64,000 bases of DNA from Streptomyces sp. NBC_01476. GTDB lineage: Bacteria > Actinomycetota > Actinomycetes > Streptomycetales > Streptomycetaceae. The translations under genes and the position numbers were made by a program. The stretch is taken from the NCBI RefSeq assembly GCF_036227265.1, contig NZ_CP109446.1:8325001-8389000 (forward strand). The letters run 5' to 3'. A model generated the notes under the pieces. It ran no database searches and was not told where the DNA came from. It saw only the letters and a program-made list of their open reading frames with translations. Below are positions 17,244 to 26,330 of the stretch, in pieces (positions within the stretch are counted from its first letter, which is position 1; each line of letters starts with the position of its first letter).

Positions 17244-17258
17244 GGTAGCACTGATACC
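17244..17258 (-). promoter_or_regulatory. Operator-like palindrome before the TA pair
   Basis: GGTAGCACTGATACC is symmetric at six of seven base pairs about its centre (GGTA-CA-G-TG-TACC on the coding strand). It sits directly upstream of the antitoxin start, the usual place for TA autorepression. Inferred. Confidence 0.5.
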
Positions 17259-17329
17259 ACTCGGATGGTGGAGTCGGTTACGAGTGACCGGTTGGCCCAC
17301 ACGGGCGTACGCGATCGACCGCGGCGCCA

Positions 17330-17346
17330 GGGGCTCGCGGAGCCCC
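17330..17346 (-). terminator. Short GC stem-loop after the PPOX gene
   Basis: GGGGCTC-GCG-GAGCCCC, a perfect 7-bp stem about 95 bp downstream of the PPOX stop (minus strand) and upstream of the TA pair; no T tract. Confidence 0.4.
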
Positions 17347-17439
17347 GACAGAGCGAAGCCGAGCCGATGCCGTGGCGGGCGGCCGAGGGGGTCGGTCAGG
17401 CCGGCTGAGCAGGCCGGACACCGGCGGCCCGGTTCACGG

Positions 17440-17961
17440 TCAGGACCGGCGGCCCGGCCCTGCCTCCGCCGCAGGCTCCCCAGCGCCAGGCGTGGGGATC
17501 AGCCGGACACCGGTGACCTCCTCCGGGTGGATACGGACCGCGTAGTCCATCCTCTGGTCCACCCAGGTGCGCAGCATCGTCTCGTAGCGGGCGAGGTCGC
17601 CCGGAGCGGTGATCAGGTGGGCGTAACCGGTGGCCACGACACTCCAGCCCAGGTGGGTGACGGGGTCGATGGCGTCGGCCTCGTAAGCCACGACCACGCC
17701 CGGGTCGCCGGCCTGCCCGGTCTGGGTGGCCAGGGCGGCGCCCTCGTGCGTACGGATGACGATGTCACCGTCGTCCATGACGTGGTTCACCGGCCGGATC
17801 GCCGGCAGCGCGTGCTGCGTGAAGACGATCCTGCCGATCGAGACGCTGCCCAGCAGCCGCAGCGCCTCGGCGCGCTCCAGTCCGACCGTCAGGCGTGGTC
17901 CGGGCGGGGCCGGCCGGGCCTGCAGGTTCTTGATGATCCGCCGGGTGGCTTCGTCGTTCAC
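17440..17961 (-). CDS. Pyridoxamine 5'-phosphate oxidase family protein
   Basis: About 173 residues with the split beta-barrel of PPOX-like flavoproteins: LLGSVSIGRIVFTQHALPAI near the start, HVMDDGDIVIRTHEG, VVVAYEADAID and SVVATGYAHLI. Members bind FMN, F420 or heme; the cofactor cannot be told here. I use the GTG at 17961 (MNDEATRRIIKNLQ), preceded by GAGAGGAC at a slightly long distance; an ATG at 18018 is in frame but reads through a Pro/Arg-rich leader. The gene is divergent from the SLOG-type gene. Confidence 0.8.
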   Translation of the reverse strand: MNDEATRRIIKNLQARPAPPGPRLTVGLERAEALRLLGSVSIGRIVFTQHALPAIRPVNHVMDDGDIVIRTHEGAALATQTGQAGDPGVVVAYEADAIDPVTHLGWSVVATGYAHLITAPGDLARYETMLRTWVDQRMDYAVRIHPEEVTGVRLIPTPGAGEPAAEAGPGRRS

Positions 17962-18130
17962 TGCGCTTCGTGTCCTCTCGGGCTGGGCGGGCCTGCTGGT
18001 GGAACACAAGGACGGCAACCCGTGCCCTCAGCAGGCCCGCTCGCGTCAGTACACGGCTGATCGGCCACCGTCTGCTAGGGCCGTTCGGCCTCTTTCGCCG
18101 GGCGATCACCTCCGGGTTCACTGATCTTGC

Positions 18131-18165
18131 GGGTCCGCCGCAGCACCCCCGTCTGCGGCGGACCC
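18131..18165. other. Strong 13-bp hairpin in a divergent intergenic region
   Basis: GGGTCCGCCGCAG pairs perfectly with CTGCGGCGGACCC around a 9-nt loop. It lies between two divergently transcribed genes, where a terminator is not expected, and has no T tract. Confidence 0.6.
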
Positions 18166-18226
18166 CGTACTGGCCGGTGAGAACGACGACGGAGAAGGCA
18201 CGGATGGCGACGAACGGAGCGGCACG

Positions 18227-18793
18227 GTGATCACGGCCGTCGGGCACGCGGACCTGACCGCGGGCACGCTGGAATTGCTGGAGGCGGAGCTGCGCGCGCG
18301 ACTGGACCACCTGGCGGAGGGCGCCGCGGGCCTGGTGCGCGCCGGGGCCGGGCTGCCGGTGGTGTTCGGTCACGCGGTACGCGAGGCCGGCCGGAAACTG
18401 GTCGTTCTCCTGCCGTCCCAGGAGACCGTGCCCGCCGCCCTGCCCGCGCCCGACCAGGCGGTGGCGGGGGAACTGCTGATGCTGGCCGAACACGTACGCC
18501 TGCTGCCCTTCGACCCGGCCGACCGCGACGCCTGCGTGAGCGCGGACGAGCGGCTCATCGCGTGCTGCCGGCAGGTACTGGCCGTCTGGGACGGTTCACC
18601 GTCCAACGGCCGCGACGCCACCGCACATCTGGTGGCCTTCGCCCGCGCCCGTGGCATCCCGGTCGAGGTCCTGTGGCCGGCCGGCGCGGCCCGCGGCCCC
18701 GCCGGCAGTCGGCCGGACGAGCACTTATCAGGTGACACCACGGCGGGGGTCAAGGCCCCGACGGAACGACGCGAGACGAGACAACCACGATGA
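18227..18793 (+). CDS. SLOG-like (YspA/YpsA-type) hypothetical protein
   Basis: A 188-residue alpha/beta protein. The end of the core, AVWDGSPSNGRDATAHLV then ARARGIPVEVLWP (about 125-160), is the nucleotide-sugar-like phosphate loop and following strand of the SLOG/YpsA group; the N-terminus (VGHADLTAGTLELLEAEL) matches its first strand and helix. SLOG domains sense or process nucleotide-derived ligands. The GTG start follows ACGGAGCGGCACG. Its 3' end overlaps the VKOR start by 4 bp, implying one operon. Confidence 0.6.
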   Translation: MITAVGHADLTAGTLELLEAELRARLDHLAEGAAGLVRAGAGLPVVFGHAVREAGRKLVVLLPSQETVPAALPAPDQAVAGELLMLAEHVRLLPFDPADRDACVSADERLIACCRQVLAVWDGSPSNGRDATAHLVAFARARGIPVEVLWPAGAARGPAGSRPDEHLSGDTTAGVKAPTERRETRQPR

Positions 18794-19440
18794 CCAGCAC
18801 GGTACTTGGCCAGGCCGGCACGGACGAGGACAGCGACCGCGGCGGTACGGGAGACAGCCGGACCGGCGCCGGGCGCGCCCTGCCCTGGCTGCTGATCGTC
18901 ACCGGCTCGCTCGGCCTGCTGTCCTCTTTCGTCATCACGGTCGACAAGTTCGAACTCCTGAAGAACCCGGACTTCCGCCCCTCGTGCAGCATCAACCCGG
19001 TCCTGTCCTGCACCAACGTGATGCTCAGCGACCAGGCGTCGGTGTTCGGGTTCCCCAACCCCCTGATCGGGCTGGCCGCGTACGCGGTGGTCGTCGCGAC
19101 CGGCTTCGGCCTGCTGGCCGGTGCCCGCTACCGCCGCTGGTACTGGATCGGCCTGAACCTCGGCATGCTCTTCGGCGCGGGCTTTTGCATGTGGCTCATG
19201 ACGCAGGCGCTGTACTCCATCGGAGCGCTCTGCCTGTGGTGCTCGCTGGCCTGGGCCGTCACCATCCTCATGTTCTGGTACATCACCGTGCACAACCTCA
19301 AGCACGGCATCATCCGCGCGCCACGGCTGCTGGTGAGCGGGGTGCTGGAATTCCACTGGGCCGTGCCCGTGACCTGGTACCTGGGCATCCTGATGCTGAT
19401 CGGCGTCCGCTTCTGGTTCTACTGGCAGACCCTCCTCTGA
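18790..19440 (+). CDS. Vitamin K epoxide reductase family protein
   Basis: A 216-residue membrane protein with about five transmembrane helices. Cys66 and Cys74 (SCSINPVLSCTNVM) form the shuttle pair and Cys148/Cys151 (ALCLWCSLAW) the CxxC active site, the standard VKOR arrangement. Bacterial VKORs re-oxidise periplasmic or extracytoplasmic DsbA-like proteins, feeding electrons to quinone. No DsbA-like gene is adjacent. The coding start overlaps the preceding stop (ATGA). Confidence 0.9.
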   Translation: MTSTVLGQAGTDEDSDRGGTGDSRTGAGRALPWLLIVTGSLGLLSSFVITVDKFELLKNPDFRPSCSINPVLSCTNVMLSDQASVFGFPNPLIGLAAYAVVVATGFGLLAGARYRRWYWIGLNLGMLFGAGFCMWLMTQALYSIGALCLWCSLAWAVTILMFWYITVHNLKHGIIRAPRLLVSGVLEFHWAVPVTWYLGILMLIGVRFWFYWQTLL

Positions 19441-19646
19441 CCGGACACCGGACACTGGACCCGCACGCCGGACCTGCACGCCACGGGACCCGTCGGCCCG
19501 GAAGGGGTCCCCTTCCTGCGCCGCGCCCCCGTGCCGTCGTCACCCGCGGGGGACCCGTGGTGCAATGTGACCTGTCCTGTGGCGGGCCCGGTACGGGTCC
19601 CGCGCGTATCCGGGACGGAGTCATGAATCGAGCATGAGGAGTCGCG

Positions 19647-20963
19647 GTGACCGCAGGGAGGCCGGACGGAGACGGCGGACGGGCCTCTCGTCCTCCCGGG
19701 GGCGAAAGCCGCCGGGGCAGGGCAATGACACTGGCGGGGGCGCTGGAGGCGGCGGAGGCAGCGGCGCCTGTCGAGTCGCTCGACGTGGTCGCGCGGATGC
19801 TCAGGGAGCACCTCGGTGCCGCGTCGGTGTCGTTCCTGATCACGGACTTCACCGGCAGTTCGGTCGTACGGCTGGGGGCCGCGGGCAGTGTCGAGACCGG
19901 TGAGCCGGCCCAGCGCATCTCGCTGCGGGGCACTGTGTACGACGACGTGATCCGCAGCCAGCGGCCGAGGGTGGAGGACAAGGGCGGGGATGCGCTGGTG
20001 CGGGTCGTCGCCCCGGTGACCAACCGCGGGGACGCCATCGGGCTCCTCGAACTGTTCCTGCCCGCGACGCCGGGCGCGGAGGTGATGCGGGAGATCGGCG
20101 AGACCGCGCACGCGCTGGCGTACATCGTCATCGCGAACCGCTCCTTCACCGATGTGTACCAGTGGAGCCGCCGCACCATCCCGCTGAGCCTGGCCGCGGA
20201 GATCCAGCACCGGCTGCTCCCGGCGTCGCTGGCCTGCGAGGCGGCGCAGTTCGCGGTCGCCGGGGCGCTGGAGCCCGCGGACCATGTCGGTGGCGACACC
20301 TTCGACTACGTGATCGACCGGGACACCGTCCAGCTCTCCGTGACCGACGCCATGGGCCACGACGTCGACGCCGCGCTGCTGGCCACCCTCCTGGTGGGTG
20401 CCCTGCGGCGGGCTCGGCGGGCGGGTGCCGGACTCGACGAACAGGCCCGCCAGGCCGACCTGGCCCTGCGGGAACACGGCCGCCGGGGCTACGTCACCGG
20501 CCAGCTGCTGCGTATCAGCCTGCTCGACGGCGGGACCGAGTTCGTCAACGCCGGGCATCCCTGGCCGCTGCGGATGCGGGACGGCGAGGTACGGGAGCTC
20601 GTTCCGGAGATCGACCTGCCCTTCGGCGTCCAGGCCCCGCACACCTACCGGGTGCAGTCACTGGACCTGCGGCCCGGTGACCGGCTGGTGATGCTGACCG
20701 ACGGCATGCTGGAGCGCAACGCCAAGAGCCTCGACCTGTCGGACCTGATCGTCAGCACCCGCGCCCTGCACCCCCGCGAGGCCGCCCGCACCCTCATCGG
20801 AGCGATCGTCGAGGCCAGCCACGGCCACCTGGAGGACGACGCGACCGTCATGTGCCTGGACTGGCACGGCGTCGGCCACTCCGAACGCGACGCCGCAACC
20901 GGCGCCGACCTCACCGACGCCTCCCGCCCGTCGAGAACAGAACCTCCCCCTCCCGTCCAATGA
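19647..20963 (+). CDS. GAF-domain PP2C/SpoIIE-type phosphatase
   Basis: A 438-residue protein. Residues about 45-175 resemble a GAF sensor (SFLITDFTGSSVVRLG, APVTNRGDAIGLLELF); the C-terminal half is a SpoIIE/RsbU-like PPM phosphatase with AEIQHRLLPASL, the metal-binding GGDTFDYVI and DAMGHDVDAALLA, VMLTDGMLER and the final EDDATVMCL. Such proteins usually dephosphorylate anti-anti-sigma factors in the general stress response. The start codon is GTG; translation may begin slightly later. No sigma or anti-sigma gene is adjacent. Confidence 0.88.
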   Translation: MTAGRPDGDGGRASRPPGGESRRGRAMTLAGALEAAEAAAPVESLDVVARMLREHLGAASVSFLITDFTGSSVVRLGAAGSVETGEPAQRISLRGTVYDDVIRSQRPRVEDKGGDALVRVVAPVTNRGDAIGLLELFLPATPGAEVMREIGETAHALAYIVIANRSFTDVYQWSRRTIPLSLAAEIQHRLLPASLACEAAQFAVAGALEPADHVGGDTFDYVIDRDTVQLSVTDAMGHDVDAALLATLLVGALRRARRAGAGLDEQARQADLALREHGRRGYVTGQLLRISLLDGGTEFVNAGHPWPLRMRDGEVRELVPEIDLPFGVQAPHTYRVQSLDLRPGDRLVMLTDGMLERNAKSLDLSDLIVSTRALHPREAARTLIGAIVEASHGHLEDDATVMCLDWHGVGHSERDAATGADLTDASRPSRTEPPPPVQ

Positions 20964-21416
20964 CTCCACCCCCGCGGATCCCGGCACCGCCCCGCGGCTG
21001 CGCTCGTCGGTGCTGAAGTGGTGGCCCGGCAGGGCTGCTGCGTTGGGCCGGCGCCTGTCATCGGGCGGTGGGCGGTCGTCGGTGGTGAGGTGGCCCTTGG
21101 ATCGTCCTGTTCCCGTGAGGCGGGCGGGATCGTGAGAAGCCGGAAGCGGCCTGGCGGGAGTGGTCGCCGGCTTGCCTCCCGTGTATCGGAGTGCCGCAGG
21201 CGCCGGCCTCCGCCGTTCGTGCCAGCGCCACCCGCCCTTTCGTCTCACGTCACCTGTACATCCGATCCCTCCGCGCCAACTGGCCGCGCCTGAGGGGAAG
21301 TCTGTTGCGTACTGCGTGTTGACGTTGCGATGAGGTGGATGCCAGGCTGCGCATTCATCGGATGTCTTGGGGTTCCTGCGGGCGTGCCCGTAGGGCGGTG
21401 GTTTCCCGGAGGGGTC
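20964..21416. other. Intergenic, about 450 bp
   Basis: I see no gene. It contains the leader of the beta-helix gene, including TTGACG near 21319 as a possible -35 element; no matching -10 is obvious. Confidence 0.4.
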
Positions 21417-24389
21417 ATGGGCTGGGTGGCGTCGGCGTGGAAGTTTCTCGGTGGTGCGGTGGCGTTCGGGTTGGTCGGCGGGGGAGCGCTGGGGGTGGTG
21501 GCGGCTCCCGCGCAGGCGGCGGGCGCGTCGGTGCTGTGGGCGGCACCTGACGGGCACGGCGGCGCGTGCACCGCGCGGAATCCCTGTTCGCTGACCACGG
21601 CGCAGGCCGAGGTGCGCGTGGTGGAGCACGGCCGGGCGCCGGCGGGTGTGCGGGTGGAACTCCTGGGTGGCACGTACCGGTTGAGCAGGACATGGAAGTT
21701 CGGCGCGGAGGATTCGGGCAAGCCGGGTCACCCGGTGGTGTGGGAGGCCGCGCCGGGCGCCCGCCCGGTGATCTCCGGTGCCACTCGGGTCACCGGCTGG
21801 CACCAGGTCGGCAGCAGCGGTGTGTGGGCGGCGCGGGTGCCGCACGGGAGTGCCTCGCGGCAGCTTTACGTCGACGGGAAGCAGGCCCCGATCGCCCAGG
21901 CGACCCCGGCCGCGCTGCATTTCTCGGGCAACTGGGCGGGTTCGGCGACCGGTTACGACCTGTCGGGTGACCCAGCGGCCAGGGCGTGGTTCGCCCGCCT
22001 GACGCCCGCGGAGTTGGCGCAGGTCGAGTTCGATTACCCCGCGGGCAACGGCGCCTGGACGGACTCGAAGTGCGGTGTCGCCCGGATGTCCGGGAGCGTG
22101 CTGGTGATGGATCAGCCCTGCTGGTCCGATGTCACCGACATCGCCCCGTTCAGTCAGGGCACCGGCGGGCTCCCGTCGATGCCGGTGTCGCAGTTGCCCG
22201 CCACGATCCAGGGTGCCCGCAGTCTCCTGACCGGCGGTCAGTGGTCGTTGGACACGTCCACCGACACGCTCTTCTTCGCGCCTGCCGGTGGCGGGCCGGT
22301 GTCCGGTCTGGATGTTGAACTGCCGCGGCTGGAGGCGCTGGTGCAGGGTGCGGGAAGCCTGGCCGCTCCCTTGCACGATGTTACTTTCGCGGGTCTGCAG
22401 TTCTCCTACGCCACGTGGAATGCGCCGTCCGGTCCGGCGGGTTTCGCTGATGTGCAGAGTAATCTGCACCGTACCGGTGCCACGAATCAGGGGTTGTGCA
22501 CGTTCTCCGACCCTGCCGGGAGCTGCCCGTGGGGTGCTCTCACGCAGCCGCTGGCGAATGTCGCGTTCAGCGGTGCGAGCCGGGTGACGATCACAGGTGA
22601 CCGGTTTGTCGATCTCGGGGGTGCGGGCCTGAGTTTCATGTACGGGGGAACGCACAACGTCGTCGAGGGCAACGAGTTCACCGCGATCGCGTCGACGGCG
22701 CTGTCGCTGGGCTGCACGTACGACCCGACCCCGTCCGTCACGCCGGCGTCGGTGATCGAGGCGCACTGCACGCCGGATCCGGCGGTGGTACGCGGTGACC
22801 GGGTCGGGGCGAACGAGATCCTGGACCACACCACGGTGTCGGACAATGTGATCCACGCGGTGGGTACGGATTACCGCTCGGCGTGCGGAATCACGCTGCT
22901 GTTCAGCCGGCACACCACGATCAGCCACAACGAGGTGTACGACCTGCCGTACACCGGGATCACCGCGGGCGTCATCCAGGGCCATGTGGACGAGGCCGGA
23001 CATCCGCAGAACTCCACCAACATCAACGCCGACAACACGATCAGCGACAACCTGATCTTCAACGTCATGCAGGTACTCGACGACGGCGGCGCGATCTACA
23101 TGGAGGGCCACCAGGCGCGGTACGTCTACGGGCCGGACGGCGCGATCGACGCCGCGTCCACTCTCGCCCATGGCCTGCATGTCACCGGCAACGTCGTCTA
23201 CAACGACGGTTCGCGCTTCAACGCCTTCTATGACGACGCCGGTTCGGAGTGGATCGGCTTCAGCGGCAACGTGGAGTTCCATCCGCTGACGTCGCTGGGG
23301 GCGCAGGGTGGCTGCTCGGCGACGGGGCATTTCTGGGTCACCGGCAATTACTTCTCTGACCCCGCGGGCAGCTACATCTGTACGGCGCCGGTCGACTCCA
23401 ACGTCAGCGGCAACACCGTCATCCCCGCTTCTCCCGGGCCGGACGACATCCCGGTCAGTGTGCTGGCGGGTGCGGGTGTCACCGGCGGGTTCCGGTCGCT
23501 GGCCGCGGGTGTGCCGCTGGAGACCGCTTATGTCTCGGCGCCGGTCCGGGTGTCTGGGGGGTCGGGGGCGGAGCGGGTGCTCATCGCGGGTGCGGGTTTC
23601 TCGGCGGGGACGCCGGTGTATTTCGGCGGGCACCGGGCGCGTGCGGTGCGGTGGGTTTCCGGCGGTTTCCTGATCGCCACGGTGCCGGCCGGCGCTGACG
23701 GCACGGATGTCACGGTGGGTCCGTATGTGCCGCGTCCGGTGATCACCGCTCCGGCCGGCGGGACCACGGGCCTTGCGGCGGCGTTCCCGGTCACCGGCAC
23801 CGCGGTGGCGGGCAACACGGTCACCGTCACCGACGGTACGGGTCAGGCGGGCTGCACCGCGACCGCGGCTGCCGACGGCACCTGGTCCTGCACCCTGACC
23901 GGCTCCCCGGCCGGGCAGCACAGCCTGTCCGCGACGCAGGCCGGCCGGAACGGGACCATTTCGAAGGCGTCGGCGGCCGTCCTGGTCTACGTCGGCACGC
24001 CGCCGGCCGCGGCCCGTGTCAACGACACTGATCCGTCGATCGTGTACGGCACCTGGGACTACCTGGACAGCCGGGGTTACGGCGATCTCGACGACGACGT
24101 CCACTACGCGACGGACGACGGCAGTTCCTTCACGGCCGCTTTCATCGGCACCGGGATCACCGTGTTCGGCGAGGAGTACACCGACCAGGGCGACATCGGC
24201 GTCTCCGTCGACGGCGCCCCGGCCACCGTGGTGAACACGGTGCCCGCCGACGGCGCACGCCACGCGGACGTTCCGGTCTACACCAGCACGGCCCTCCCGG
24301 CGGGCGTCCACACGGTCACGGTGACCAAACTGTCGGGTTCCTACGCGACCTTCGACGGTTTCGAGATCGACAACGTGGCACCCCGGTAG
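21417..24389 (+). CDS. Secreted right-handed parallel beta-helix protein
   Basis: A 990-residue protein. The signal peptide (VASAWKFLGGAVAFGLVGGG, ending AAPAQAAGA) is followed by a pectate-lyase-like N-terminal cap (CTARNPCSLTTAQAEV, RVELLGGTYRLS). Repeated beta-helix rungs follow (VTITGDRFVDLGGAGLSF, HTTISHNEVYDLPYTGIT, INADNTISDNLIFN), then a loop-rich middle, an IPT/Ig-like segment (VTVTDGTGQAGCTATAAADG) and a C-terminal domain ending YATFDGFEIDNV, similar to carbohydrate-binding modules. A polysaccharide-degrading or -binding role outside the cell is likely; the catalytic residues are not recognised. The ATG at 21417 follows GGAGGGGTC; an in-frame ATG at 21330 would bury the signal peptide. 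Confidence 0.85.
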   Translation: MGWVASAWKFLGGAVAFGLVGGGALGVVAAPAQAAGASVLWAAPDGHGGACTARNPCSLTTAQAEVRVVEHGRAPAGVRVELLGGTYRLSRTWKFGAEDSGKPGHPVVWEAAPGARPVISGATRVTGWHQVGSSGVWAARVPHGSASRQLYVDGKQAPIAQATPAALHFSGNWAGSATGYDLSGDPAARAWFARLTPAELAQVEFDYPAGNGAWTDSKCGVARMSGSVLVMDQPCWSDVTDIAPFSQGTGGLPSMPVSQLPATIQGARSLLTGGQWSLDTSTDTLFFAPAGGGPVSGLDVELPRLEALVQGAGSLAAPLHDVTFAGLQFSYATWNAPSGPAGFADVQSNLHRTGATNQGLCTFSDPAGSCPWGALTQPLANVAFSGASRVTITGDRFVDLGGAGLSFMYGGTHNVVEGNEFTAIASTALSLGCTYDPTPSVTPASVIEAHCTPDPAVVRGDRVGANEILDHTTVSDNVIHAVGTDYRSACGITLLFSRHTTISHNEVYDLPYTGITAGVIQGHVDEAGHPQNSTNINADNTISDNLIFNVMQVLDDGGAIYMEGHQARYVYGPDGAIDAASTLAHGLHVTGNVVYNDGSRFNAFYDDAGSEWIGFSGNVEFHPLTSLGAQGGCSATGHFWVTGNYFSDPAGSYICTAPVDSNVSGNTVIPASPGPDDIPVSVLAGAGVTGGFRSLAAGVPLETAYVSAPVRVSGGSGAERVLIAGAGFSAGTPVYFGGHRARAVRWVSGGFLIATVPAGADGTDVTVGPYVPRPVITAPAGGTTGLAAAFPVTGTAVAGNTVTVTDGTGQAGCTATAAADGTWSCTLTGSPAGQHSLSATQAGRNGTISKASAAVLVYVGTPPAAARVNDTDPSIVYGTWDYLDSRGYGDLDDDVHYATDDGSSFTAAFIGTGITVFGEEYTDQGDIGVSVDGAPATVVNTVPADGARHADVPVYTSTALPAGVHTVTVTKLSGSYATFDGFEIDNVAPR

Positions 24390-24396
24390 CCCCGTT

Positions 24397-24426
24397 CCCC
24401 GGGCCGTCCGGACAGACGGCCCGGGG
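24397..24426 (+). terminator. Strong terminator hairpin after the beta-helix gene
   Basis: CCCCGGGCCGTC and GACGGCCCGGGG form a perfect 12-bp stem around a 6-nt loop, starting 8 bp after the stop codon. Confidence 0.8.
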
Positions 24427-25349
24427 TCCCAACCCCTTCCTGCGGCGGCGCTGCCCCGCCGCACGCAGGGGCCGGTGCCGTTCCGCCGCCTGTCGCTCGC
24501 TGCCTTCTGCTGCCGCCCCTTCCGCGGGGGTGGCTTGGAGGATCAGGCTGGCCGGTGTGGTCGGGGGCGTGTTTCCGATCCGGTGCTGTTGCTGGGGGCG
24601 CGGGTCGACGGGGGTGTCACCGCCGCGGGTGGTCCGCTGGTTGCGTCGGTACGGTTTGGCGGGGGTTTCGGTTCGTGCCTCGTGTGCGGGTGGTGGGCGG
24701 TGGGAACTGCCGTGTCCGGGTCGGTGGTCCGGCTGTGCTTGTGGGGGTGCTGTGAGGGCCGGTGGGGTGTGGCTGTGTCCGTCCGCTCATCCGGTGATGT
24801 CCCGGGTTTCCGGCAGTGCTGTGCAGCGGTGGCGGGCCGCGCGGCCGTGCCGGTGATATGTCGTGGGTGGGAGGGAAGGTGCGTGACACGGTGGAGCCGG
24901 CTGCCGGCGGCAGCTTCCCGCGGAAGTACGGCGTTTCGTCTCGTCCGGTGGCTGTGGACGCTGAAGGACTGTACGGGTCTGGGCCTGACGGTGCTCCGCC
25001 GTGCAGACCGTGTGCGGCTGGTCCGCCTGGCAGCGTTACTTCAAGGGGCTCGCCTCCGCCGCCGTGCCGGCGGCGGAGGCGCTGGCCGGGCTCGCGGACG
25101 GGCGGCGGCTCCTGCTGCGGGCCGTGGGGGGAACCGGCCGGCAGCACGTGGCTCCCGTGTGCCTCTTCGTCCGCGCCGGCCGTCGGCGCTGTTACCTGTT
25201 GGGACGGCCCCTGCTGTCCGCGGCGCGCACGAGTCGCCGGACGCATCGTTCCCGTCGGCTTCCGCCCCCGGCGGCGGCACCGACTCCAGTCGAATGCCCA
25301 TCACCACGGCCGGCTACGGCGTGTTCGGCGACACCGTCCATGTCATCAG
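24427..25349. other. About 920 bp without a supported gene
   Basis: Several frames are open by GC bias, but none shows family motifs or a good start. It holds one strong hairpin, CGCCTCCGCCGCC (25051-25063) with GGCGGCGGAGGCG (25069-25081), near the point where RHS-like coding begins. It may be decayed 5' sequence of the RHS gene. Confidence 0.5.
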
Positions 25350-26330
25350 GGGCGCGGGACGGTTCCACGCTGACCGTCACGGCCACTGACGGCGGGGCTG
25401 CGCGCGCTGTCACCGTGTCGGTGGCCGGCGGAGGGGATGCCGCGGTCCCGGACACCAGCACCACCTACGGCCCGGCCACCGGCCAGGTGGCCACCACCAC
25501 CGCTGGCGGACACACCATCACCCAGGTCTACGACACTCTCGGCCGGCGGATCTCCTACAACGACGGCGCTGGCAACACCGTCACCACCGCCTACGACGCC
25601 CTGGACCGGCCCGCCAAGACCACCGACTCCGCACCCTCCACCACCACCTACACCTACGACACCAGCCTTGACCCCCGCGGCCTGGAGACTTCCCGCAGCG
25701 ACTCGGTGGCCGGCACCTTCAGCGCCACCTACGACGCGGACAGCAACCTGGCCACCGAGGCCCTGCCGGGCGGCTGCACCATGACCACCACTACCGATGA
25801 GACCGGCGCGGACACCTCCCGCACCTGCACCCGCGACGGCATGACCGTCGCCGAGGACGCTGCCGCCGATACCGTTGACGGCCAGCAGGCCGCCCGCATT
25901 TCTGGCACGGCCGAGCAGGCGTACGCCTGCGACGCGGCGGGCCGTCTTACTGGCGTGGACACACCCAAGCCGACGCCACCAGCCACCGCGCGTACAGCTT
26001 CGACGACAACACCGACCGCACCGGTCTGACCACTACCACCAGGCAACCCGGGCGGCACCGCCGGACCCCGGCCACCACCACCTACACCTACGGCAGCGCC
26101 GGCCGCCTCACGATCACCGGTACCGTCTACGATGCCGTCGGCCGCACCACCACCCAGGCCTCCGGCGCCACCACCGGCTATTGCACCAAGGATCTCGTCC
26201 GCCAGCAGACCGCCGGCACCGTCACCCGTAACGTTCAAGGACTGGATGGGGACCTTGACGCAACCAGCACCGCAACCGGCGGCACCATCCTCCGGGTGAC
26301 CGGCCTCCACGGCGAGGTCAGCGTCCAACT

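Noticed and set aside
20658..24464. A 1,268-codon open frame on the minus strand opposite the beta-helix gene
   Set aside because: High GC opens antisense frames. It has no family motif, and the opposite strand has signal peptide, ribosome site and terminator.
24475..25389. An open frame of about 300 codons after the beta-helix terminator
   Set aside because: Shifting composition, no start or family motif; treated as non-coding or decayed.
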